Below, in pieces: positions 1 to 4,627 of a stretch of DNA of 8,719 nucleotides; positions within the stretch are counted from its first letter, which is position 1; each line of letters begins with the position of its first letter. The stretch spans positions 1 to 8,719 of the forward strand of contig JAGGTW010000019.1 of the NCBI GenBank assembly GCA_021163585.1, given 5' to 3'. The notes under the pieces were generated by a model, which saw only the letters and a program-made list of their open reading frames with translations, did not search any database and had not been told where the DNA came from. Origin of the DNA: Desulfurococcales archaeon. GTDB lineage: Archaea > Thermoproteota > Thermoprotei_A > Sulfolobales > NBVN01. Position numbers and translations under genes: made by a program.

Positions 1-53
1 TAGATGAAAAACTAATAATTATCTATAATGACAGGATAGAAATCATAGAGTAG
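1..53 (+). CDS. C-terminal tail of an unidentified protein (partial)
   Basis: The frame beginning at base 3 is open from the left edge and reads DEKLIIIYNDRIEIIE before a TAG stop at 51-53. The other two forward frames stop within the first eight bases. The composition (alternating Ile and charged residues, AGG for Arg) looks like the end of an archaeal protein, and the next gene on the right is a convergently oriented tRNA, so a gene ending here makes sense. Only 16 residues are visible, so the family cannot be named and chance openness is possible. Confidence 0.4.
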   Translation, partial: DEKLIIIYNDRIEIIE

Positions 54-98
54 TTTCCTCATAAAGTAGCAAGTTATCTACAATTATTGATAAATGCT

Positions 99-176
99 TG
101 GTGGGCCCGGGGGGATTTGAACCCCCGACCTCCGCCGTGTGAGGGCGGCGTCCTAACCGGGCTAGACGACGGGCCC
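99..176 (-). tRNA. tRNA-Val (anticodon CAC), intronless, CCA encoded
   Basis: Read on the - strand this folds into a complete cloverleaf. The acceptor arm GGGCCCG (176-170) pairs with CGGGCCC (109-103). T8 is followed by a D arm starting GTCTAG with A14 and G15. The anticodon stem CCGCC/GGCGG encloses the loop CTCACAC, giving anticodon CAC (+ strand gtg at 139-141), which reads the Val codon GUG. The T arm GGGGG-TTCAAAT-CCCCC is perfect. The discriminator is A (102), and CCA is encoded in the gene (99-101). The loop has exactly seven bases, so no intron is needed. G15 and C56, the sites modified by archaeosine transglycosylase and Trm56, are present. Confidence 0.96.
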
Positions 177-196
177 CTTAATTCGTCCTCTCGTAT

Positions 197-209
197 GGGG
201 TTAAATGCT
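197..209 (-). promoter_or_regulatory. Possible TATA element for tRNA-Val
   Basis: On the - strand the stretch reads GCATTTAACC. Its TTTAA core is centred about 28 bases upstream of the tRNA 5' end at 176, the usual archaeal TATA-to-start distance if the leader is only a few bases. The match to the consensus is weak and no clear BRE is seen, so this call rests mainly on position. Confidence 0.35.
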
Positions 210-275
210 TTATTGCTATTAGATTTTAAGCTCTATATGGAGAATGAATGTGCTTACCTGCGTATTATGAGTTAA

Positions 276-369
276 TGGTAGCCGGGCGGGGATTCGAACC
301 CCGGTCACGGGGTCTCTTCCGTGTGAGGAGGCCAAAGCCCCGCATCCTTGGCCGCTAGACGACCCGGCT
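276..369 (-). tRNA. tRNA-Gln (anticodon TTG) with an 18-nt intron, CCA encoded
   Basis: The - strand folds as acceptor AGCCGGG (369-363) pairing with CCCGGCT (286-280), T8, a D arm GTCTAGC with A14 and G15, and the T arm CGGGG-TTCGAAT-CCCCG. The discriminator is A (279), with CCA encoded at 276-278. The anticodon stem CGGGG/CCCCG encloses 25 bases, which become a normal seven-base loop, CTTTGGA, once an 18-base intron at position 37/38 is removed. The anticodon is then TTG (+ strand caa at 333-335), for Gln. The A1-U72 pair is the expected mark of archaeal tRNA-Gln, which is charged with Glu and then amidated by GatDE. A tRNA-Glu reading was considered, but no splice choice gives TTC or CTC with a seven-base loop. 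Confidence 0.92.
314..331 (-). other. 18-nt archaeal tRNA intron (tRNA-Gln, position 37/38)
   Basis: The inferred intron is CCTCCTCACACGGAAGAG on the - strand. Exon CTTT (positions 32-35 of the tRNA) pairs with intron GAAG, including one G-U pair, to form the 4-bp central helix of a bulge-helix-bulge. On either side lie 3-nt bulges, GG^C and AG^A, cut after the second base as the archaeal splicing endonuclease does. The outer helix is the anticodon stem. The inner side has no convincing helix, so this is a relaxed form of the motif. The boundaries follow from restoring a seven-base loop and agree with the bulge geometry. Confidence 0.85.
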
Positions 370-389
370 GTGATTATATTTACTTACCT

Positions 390-400
390 GGTTTTTAGGC
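390..400 (-). promoter_or_regulatory. Possible TATA element for tRNA-Gln
   Basis: On the - strand GCCTAAAAAC lies 22-31 bases upstream of the tRNA 5' end at 369, the right distance for an archaeal TATA box with a very short leader. A second AT-rich match, ATATAAAAAT at about 432-441, overlaps the end of the upstream coding region and would give a leader of some 40 bases. The 370-434 gap otherwise shows no T-rich terminator for the operon on its right. Confidence 0.35.
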
Positions 401-434
401 TTTAATGGGTTGTTCACGTAGTTACTGAAGATTT

Positions 435-908
435 TTATATTTGGTGCTCTAACTTCTTCTTTATTATGTAGTGTAAGAGAGCAATTGATGCTGATGGGGT
501 TAAATATGTGAGTCCTGGTATGTGGTAATGCTCCCCTAATGCTAACTCGGATTTGCTAAATTCACCATCATTACCGCTTACAACCACCATTAATGTGCCC
601 TCGGCAGGAGGCTCTAGCTCCTCAAGACTCATAGAGTTGTCTGACTCCTTAACTATCAGAATAGTTTTCGTAGGGCTGAGTAATTCGACAGCATCTTTTA
701 GTACAGGTAGAATTATGAGTGGCATGCCCAGCTTGTACGCGTACTTACTTGCTTCAGGGAGGCCTGTCTGAGCAGCCATACCACTAACCTTAGTCACGAC
801 GAATGCCCTAATTCTAGGCTCCGACACTATACCATATGCAGTCTTTACGCTGTCAACGAGCTTCTGCGGCGAGGCCACGTTGTTGAGTACGAATACCAAG
901 TCAACCAC
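435..908 (-). CDS. SPOUT-like putative RNA methyltransferase (old name 'RecB-family nuclease', COG4080 type)
   Basis: A 157-residue protein beginning with GTG at 908. The start is fixed by the gene upstream, whose TGA ends one base earlier and whose final codons supply a GGTGAG ribosome-binding site. It begins with a hydrophobic strand (VDLVFVLNNVASPQ), then has a conserved-looking VVTKVSGMAAQTGLPEA block (38-54), a strand-rich middle, VVVSGNDGEFSKSEL (108-121), and a terminal TPSASIALLHYII (137-149). The last two blocks resemble the S-adenosylmethionine-binding knot motifs of SPOUT methyltransferases (glycine-rich turn plus Ser-containing helix). From memory the pattern fits the archaeal family first labelled RecB-like nuclease and later SpoU-like. 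No RecB nuclease motif is visible. Substrate is unknown. As the last gene of the - strand operon, after a methyltransferase and near Trm56, a role in RNA modification is plausible. Confidence 0.72.
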   Translation of the reverse strand: MVDLVFVLNNVASPQKLVDSVKTAYGIVSEPRIRAFVVTKVSGMAAQTGLPEASKYAYKLGMPLIILPVLKDAVELLSPTKTILIVKESDNSMSLEELEPPAEGTLMVVVSGNDGEFSKSELALGEHYHIPGLTYLTPSASIALLHYIIKKKLEHQI

Positions 909-909
909 A

Positions 910-1875
910 TCAACTCACCAGAAATTTAAGTACCTCACCAGCTATAGCTTTAGCTAGTGGAGGAGGAACTGCCTCCCCCACCTGATTGTACTGCTCATCC
1001 CTCCCACCAAGAAAGACGTGATCGTCGGGAAAACCCATTAAGCGGGCCTGCTCACGAACTGTTAGTAGCCTGTTATCGAATGGATGAATGAACCTGGAGG
1101 ACCCTAAGACCGTGGGCGCTAGCCTGTAAGGATGTAACTTAATGAGATTAGGTAACCTCACACCCCCTGCACCCTCATACCGGATCAGCGACTGCCCCCA
1201 CCTCAACCTAATAACACGTTTTAATTTCCTGTAACTCAGTCTGGGGGGTGGTTCATGATTAGGTATGATGGGTTCCTCGGAAGGCTCTGGCAGGTCATTA
1301 AGTACGTCCCATACACGAAGCATATCCGACCTCTTCAAGGGCTTAATAGGTATATTGGAAATGAATACCCTGATACGCCTTGAGGGGGTTCCATAGTCTT
1401 GAGCACGTAACACATTAAAGAATAGTTGTTCATACCCTGCTGCTCTAAACTCCTTTCTGAGGGCATCCTTCAGGGGGCCCTCCATAATCGCAGGTACGTT
1501 CTCCATCACGAAGACCTTAGGGCTTAAGCACTCAACTATTCTAATAAACTCCAGCACTAGAGCTCCCACAGGGTCAGAGTAGAGCCTGTCAAGAGGCTCG
1601 GGTTTCCTGCCCGGGTTTGCTCCAGTGAAAGGTTCGCAGGGTGGACTCCCTATGACTACATCAGCATACCCTCCAGTTAAGTACCTCAGGTCGTCACAAC
1701 TAATGTTTCTCACATCCTCACACAAAACCACGGCACTCTTAAAATTACCCTTAAATGTTCTAGCAGCCGCCCTGTTACTGTCGATTGCTAGAACATGCTT
1801 GAAGGAGGAATTAAAACCTCTTGAAAAACCGCCAGCACCTGAAAAAACATCAATGAGTGAGTGTTCTCTCCTCAT
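910..1875 (-). CDS. C5-cytosine methyltransferase, solitary
   Basis: A 321-residue protein with the full motif order of C5-cytosine methyltransferases: motif I DVFSGAGGFSRGF (9-21) for S-adenosylmethionine; motif IV GSPPCEPFTGAN (76-87) with catalytic Cys80; motif VI MENVP (124-128); motif VIII QDYGTPSRR (159-167); motif IX LLTVREQARLMGFPDD (270-285); and motif X NQVGEAVPPPLAKAI (297-311). Motif IV has PCE rather than the usual PCQ. The target-recognition stretch between VIII and IX is only about 100 residues. The ATG lies inside the end of the TFE gene (26-nt overlap), 9 bases after a GAGG, so translation is coupled. There is no restriction endonuclease, Vsr or specificity gene in the window. 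It may methylate genomic DNA as an orphan enzyme; an RNA target cannot be excluded given the RNA-related neighbours. The enzymatic class is clear, the target is not. Confidence 0.93.
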   Translation of the reverse strand: MRREHSLIDVFSGAGGFSRGFNSSFKHVLAIDSNRAAARTFKGNFKSAVVLCEDVRNISCDDLRYLTGGYADVVIGSPPCEPFTGANPGRKPEPLDRLYSDPVGALVLEFIRIVECLSPKVFVMENVPAIMEGPLKDALRKEFRAAGYEQLFFNVLRAQDYGTPSRRIRVFISNIPIKPLKRSDMLRVWDVLNDLPEPSEEPIIPNHEPPPRLSYRKLKRVIRLRWGQSLIRYEGAGGVRLPNLIKLHPYRLAPTVLGSSRFIHPFDNRLLTVREQARLMGFPDDHVFLGGRDEQYNQVGEAVPPPLAKAIAGEVLKFLVS

Positions 1876-2383
1876 TCAGTATTTCCTCTTCAAGACGCTT
1901 AATGAACTCCTTAAGTTCACTCTTTATGCTGTTGTTATCCTCGTAAACAAGCATCCCACCACACCTTGGGCAACGGAAGTCATTTTCCATAGCCTCCTCA
2001 AACGTCAGTCTCACGTCATCTACGGGGCACGTGTAGAAGGTGTTGCTCTCCTCAAACGTCAGTCTTTCCTTCAGTCTCTTCAGTACTGCTTTCTTCCTCT
2101 GTAAAAGTACGTGGTTCAGCCGTGTTATGTCTATGAACCAGTAGTAGATGTACTTATTATCGCTCGGGCTCCTGACTTTTTTGTACATTACGAGACCTAA
2201 GTTGTGTAGTTCATAAAGAGCCCTCCTTATGTCTTGCTCACTGAGACCTACTACTGAAACTATGTCGGTGTCAAGCATTTCCTTCTTATTCTTAACTAAG
2301 ACCTCGAATACTTTAGCACCTATCGCGCCGACATACTTTTCTATGAATGTCAGCACCTCCCCAATATCTCTGCCATCACGCAT
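1850..2383 (-). CDS. tfe: Transcription initiation factor TFE, alpha subunit
   Basis: A 177-residue protein, the usual length of archaeal TFE-alpha, the homologue of the eukaryotic TFIIE alpha N-terminal half. It helps RNA polymerase open promoters at TBP/TFB complexes. An extended winged-helix domain occupies about residues 8-95 (VLTFIEKYVGA, LDTDIVSVVGLSEQDIRRALYELHNLGLV), followed by a linker helix (96-112), a zinc ribbon (117-146) and an acidic amphipathic C-terminal helix. The ribbon keeps Cys119, Cys138 and Cys141, but the position expected to hold the second cysteine is Asp122 (CPVDD), so it has three Cys plus a possible Asp ligand. The ATG overlaps the end of trm56 by 8 nt, with GGTG just upstream. 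An 18-bp direct repeat within the gene encodes RLTFEE twice. Confidence 0.95.
   Translation of the reverse strand: MRDGRDIGEVLTFIEKYVGAIGAKVFEVLVKNKKEMLDTDIVSVVGLSEQDIRRALYELHNLGLVMYKKVRSPSDNKYIYYWFIDITRLNHVLLQRKKAVLKRLKERLTFEESNTFYTCPVDDVRLTFEEAMENDFRCPRCGGMLVYEDNNSIKSELKEFIKRLEEEILNEERTLTH
1994..2065. repeat. 18-bp exact direct repeat inside tfe
   Basis: CTCCTCAAACGTCAGTCT occurs at 1994-2011 and again at 2048-2065 on the + strand. The offset of 54 bases is a multiple of three, so both copies encode RLTFEE in the TFE frame, at residues 107-112 and 125-130, flanking Cys119. Codon choice is identical in both copies. Confidence 0.95.
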
Positions 2384-2894
2384 TTCTCACCACCTTCTTT
2401 CCATGAGAGCAGGGCTCAATACGTATCTTAGCATCAGAGTAAATAAAATGTAATTCTCTTCCCTCAAATAATCTGTCAAGAAAGAGGGCTAAGGCTGCAA
2501 CCTCTGAATGGGGCTGGTGACCTACTGCTATATTGTAGTCAGCCACCTCATAGAAGTACCTAGGGACTTTCTCAGCACCTACTACAACTAAGATGTCTCC
2601 AAGAGCCTTCCTTATTTCATCAATAACATCGTCTACGTGGAGGCCGTACATGGTTAGGTGAGCAACCATACCGCCCCTCTCCTTCCACTCTCTAACGTAT
2701 TTTTTAGATGACACACCAGTCACTACCTGAAAGTCTCTCCTGCCCCACATCTCACACACCTTTCTCAGTGATGTAGTTACCTTCTCATCTGAGATGTCAC
2801 CTAGTATGAAGCCGTCAGCGCCAAAAGCTCTTGCAACTAAGCCTACATGAGTTGTTATCCTCTTATCCCTCTCTGGTCTGTGACCGATCCTCAA
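2376..2894 (-). CDS. trm56: tRNA (cytidine-56)-2'-O-methyltransferase, aTrm56
   Basis: A SPOUT enzyme that adds a 2'-O-methyl group to C56 in the T loop of archaeal tRNAs. Family signatures are evident: RIGHRPERDKRITTHVGLVA (2-21, a nearly invariant N-terminal block), HLTMYG (79-84), VVVGAEKVPRYFYEVADYN (103-121) and AVGHQPHSEVAALALFLDRL (123-142), the last two forming the trefoil-knot cofactor site. A TTG at 2894 is the best start. No ATG or GTG lies in frame upstream before the frame runs deep into the preceding gene, and AGGT sits 7 bases before the TTG. Upstream in-frame codons read QVYV, which resembles the N-terminus of some relatives, so a slightly earlier unconventional start is possible. 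The gene overlaps hflX by 32 nt and tfe by 8 nt. Both tRNAs in this window have C56. Confidence 0.95.
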   Translation of the reverse strand: MRIGHRPERDKRITTHVGLVARAFGADGFILGDISDEKVTTSLRKVCEMWGRRDFQVVTGVSSKKYVREWKERGGMVAHLTMYGLHVDDVIDEIRKALGDILVVVGAEKVPRYFYEVADYNIAVGHQPHSEVAALALFLDRLFEGRELHFIYSDAKIRIEPCSHGKKVVRNA

Positions 2895-4005
2895 TACGTA
2901 AACCTGCCTTTTCCTTCCTGACGAAATCAGACACCACCTCCTTCAATACGTCTAAGTTTACTTCCTCAAGAGCTGAAATTCTAACTACGCCCCACCTCCA
3001 GGGATATGTATCTGGCAGGACACTCCTAACGGCATCCTCAACCTTACGTCCACGGTCACTGCACAGATCTATCTTATTGAGGGCGATTACTATAGGCTTC
3101 CCTACATACCCTATTCTAGACAGTGTGCTTAAGGAAGACCTTAACTTTGTGAGAACCGCGTCCACACCCTCTGAGGAGTCTAAAACGAGTAAAGCCAGGT
3201 CTGAGGAACTCACCTCCTCTAACGTAGCATAAAAAGCCTCCACTATCTCAGCTGGTATGTTGCGTACAAAACCAACCGTGTCAACAACGATAGCGGTTAA
3301 ACCACCCATGTAAGCCCTTTTAGCTTTAGGAGTAAGAGTAGTAAACATTTCAGGGCCCGCAGGCTTGCACTCACCGACTAACTTATTGAAGAGTGTGGTT
3401 TTCCCTGTATTGGCATAGCCAGTAATCGCTATGTGCGGGAAGCCTAGGGCTCTTCTCTTACTTCTCTCAAGCTCCCTCCGGGACCTCAGTGAGTTGAGCT
3501 CCCTACGTATCCTAGATAACCTACTCTTTAAATGCTGGTAGTATTTATCTATAGCGTAAGCTCCAGGACCTAGGAAGCCAGGTAGTTCCCTTAACTTCGC
3601 CCTCCTAACCCACTCTCTAATTAAAGGTAGTTGATGGAGTATTCTCGCCATCTCTATCTGGAGCTTAGCCTCCTTAGACCCTGCGTGAAGCGCGAATATC
3701 TCAAGTACTAACATGATCTTATCTATGACATCTACCTTGAGTTCACGCATTAAGTTTACGACCTGACGTGGGTATAGGGTGTCGTAGATGACCAACTTGG
3801 TACTTCCATATCCGTTATTACTAAGTCCATCAACAACATTTTTTAGTTCGCTTAACTTACCCTTCCTCACGTACGTTCTGGTATCGGGTCTGTAAGTATT
3901 TCTTAATTTAATTACCTCAACGTGCCTCGGTTTTAAGGAGTTTACAAGAGCTAGGGCCTCACTTAAGTCATCTTCCTTAGTGACGAGCACTACATCCTCA
4001 TTCAT
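2863..4005 (-). CDS. hflX: HflX-type GTPase
   Basis: A 380-residue HflX-family GTPase. Known members bind the large ribosomal subunit and help split stalled or stress-inactivated ribosomes. The N-terminal HflX domain (about 1-180) contains RTYVRKGKLSEL (43-54) and HAGSKEAKLQIEMARI (107-122), followed by a basic coiled-coil helix (158-186). The GTPase domain has G1 GYANTGKT (196-203), switch I FTTLTPKAKR (221-230), G3 DTVGF (242-246), G4 NKID (310-313) and a G5-like SAL (344-346). The usual glycine-rich GPGE..LE motif before the coiled coil is degenerate here (GPGAYAIDKYY, 146-156), and switch I has TLTP rather than TLDP. The ATG at 4005 overlaps the aMBF1 stop by 8 nt. As the second gene of the operon it is co-expressed with transcription and tRNA-modification factors. 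Confidence 0.95.
   Translation of the reverse strand: MNEDVVLVTKEDDLSEALALVNSLKPRHVEVIKLRNTYRPDTRTYVRKGKLSELKNVVDGLSNNGYGSTKLVIYDTLYPRQVVNLMRELKVDVIDKIMLVLEIFALHAGSKEAKLQIEMARILHQLPLIREWVRRAKLRELPGFLGPGAYAIDKYYQHLKSRLSRIRRELNSLRSRRELERSKRRALGFPHIAITGYANTGKTTLFNKLVGECKPAGPEMFTTLTPKAKRAYMGGLTAIVVDTVGFVRNIPAEIVEAFYATLEEVSSSDLALLVLDSSEGVDAVLTKLRSSLSTLSRIGYVGKPIVIALNKIDLCSDRGRKVEDAVRSVLPDTYPWRWGVVRISALEEVNLDVLKEVVSDFVRKEKAGLRIEDRSQTREG
2902..2905 (-). promoter_or_regulatory. Ribosome-binding site supporting the TTG start of trm56
   Basis: AGGT on the - strand ends 7 bases before the TTG at 2894 and lies inside the end of hflX. It is the main reason for choosing TTG, because no conventional start exists nearby in that frame. 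Confidence 0.5.
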
Positions 4006-4552
4006 TTCTCTCGCTACCTTTCCTCCTAATACGTACTACATCCCCCAGCGTTAACTCCTTAACCTTATGCTGAGTTTGAGCAGTAATAAGTGCCTCAGAC
4101 TCGACCACCGGCTCGAGGAGTCTAACACCAAGTACCTTCTCCAGCCTTCTCGCAAGGTCTATTGACGGAACTAACCTCCCGGACTCTATCCTCTTAATCA
4201 CGTTCTCACTTTCCCTGACGGATTCTGCCAGAGTTCTTTGAGACCATCCCAGCTTCTCACGTGCTGTACGTACTTTCTCAGCGAAGTCTGGAACCACCTC
4301 ATAATTATCCAGGTCAGCGCTCTTGGGTCGCCTTGGACCAGACCTCCGTACAGTTACCCTACTCTGGGGGGTGAGTCTCTTCTTGAAGGAAGGTGCGTAC
4401 TCTCTAATTTCGGCACTAACACTTCTCCTACCTATTTTAGCGAAGCAGGCCGGACATAGTACGAGTTTAGCACCCTCTATATAGACTATCTTACTCAACC
4501 TCCTCTCTATCGGCCTGCCGCACATTTCACAGTACACTATATTAGAGGGCAT
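3998..4552 (-). CDS. Archaeal multiprotein bridging factor 1 (aMBF1), zinc ribbon plus Xre-type HTH
   Basis: A 184-residue protein, first gene of the - strand operon. The N-terminal zinc ribbon has Cys8 and Cys11 (YCEMCGRPI) and Cys33 and Cys36 (LCPACF), followed by a basic linker (56-78) rich in Arg and Lys. A Cro/Xre-type helix-turn-helix spans about residues 88-145 (FAEKVRTAREKLGWSQRTLAESVRESENVIKRIESGRLVPS), with a C-terminal extension after it. This domain order is that of archaeal MBF1, homologue of the eukaryotic TBP co-activator. Archaeal members have been linked to ribosome binding and translation as well. Start ATG at 4552 has AAGGT seven bases upstream. Its company (TFE, HflX, Trm56) agrees with an information-processing role. 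Confidence 0.92.
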   Translation of the reverse strand: MPSNIVYCEMCGRPIERRLSKIVYIEGAKLVLCPACFAKIGRRSVSAEIREYAPSFKKRLTPQSRVTVRRSGPRRPKSADLDNYEVVPDFAEKVRTAREKLGWSQRTLAESVRESENVIKRIESGRLVPSIDLARRLEKVLGVRLLEPVVESEALITAQTQHKVKELTLGDVVRIRRKGSERNE

Positions 4553-4627
4553 GGGTATACCTTAAGATAATATGGGACTCAGCATATTTAGGTTTTCTAG
4601 CAGAATACTAAATAGTGGTGGAGTATT
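4553..4627. promoter_or_regulatory. Divergent promoter region for the aMBF1 and PAN operons
   Basis: This 75-bp gap is the only divergent intergenic region in the window. A central AT-rich element at 4582-4592 reads CATATTTAGG-like on + and CCTAAATATG-like on -. Counting about 26 bases outward gives starts near 4613 (+) and 4561 (-), with short leaders of about 15 and 9 bases that both carry a ribosome-binding site. On the - strand the element is preceded by AGAAAAC, a fair BRE; the + strand BRE is poorer. One TATA element may therefore serve both operons. An alternative - strand element, CATATTATC at about 4566-4574, is too close to the ATG for the usual spacing. Confidence 0.55.
4617..4623 (+). 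promoter_or_regulatory. Ribosome-binding site for PAN
   Basis: GGTGGAG ends 4 bases before the TTG at 4628. Its position favours that TTG over the GTG three codons later and over the first in-frame ATG, 22 codons downstream, which would remove part of the coiled coil. Confidence 0.6.

Noticed and set aside
87..275. Open frame of 62 codons on the + strand over the tRNA region
   Set aside because: It runs antisense through the whole tRNA-Val gene, and its Pro/Gly-rich part is just the complement of the tRNA stems.
276..369. Reading the second tRNA as tRNA-Glu
   Set aside because: No intron placement leaves a seven-base loop with TTC or CTC, and the A1-U72 pair and discriminator position fit tRNA-Gln once the acceptor stem is set from the encoded CCA.
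910..1875. A restriction-modification or defence system around the methyltransferase
   Set aside because: No endonuclease, specificity subunit, helicase or other defence gene is present within the window; neighbours are housekeeping genes in overlapping arrangement.
1625..2104. 159-codon open frame on the + strand
   Set aside because: It is antisense to the methyltransferase and tfe genes, both of which have strong family motifs; its composition is low-complexity and Leu-rich.
2831..3232. 133-codon open frame on the + strand
   Set aside because: It lies opposite hflX and trm56 and is rich in Ser, Thr and Leu, as expected of a shadow frame; no motif is recognised.
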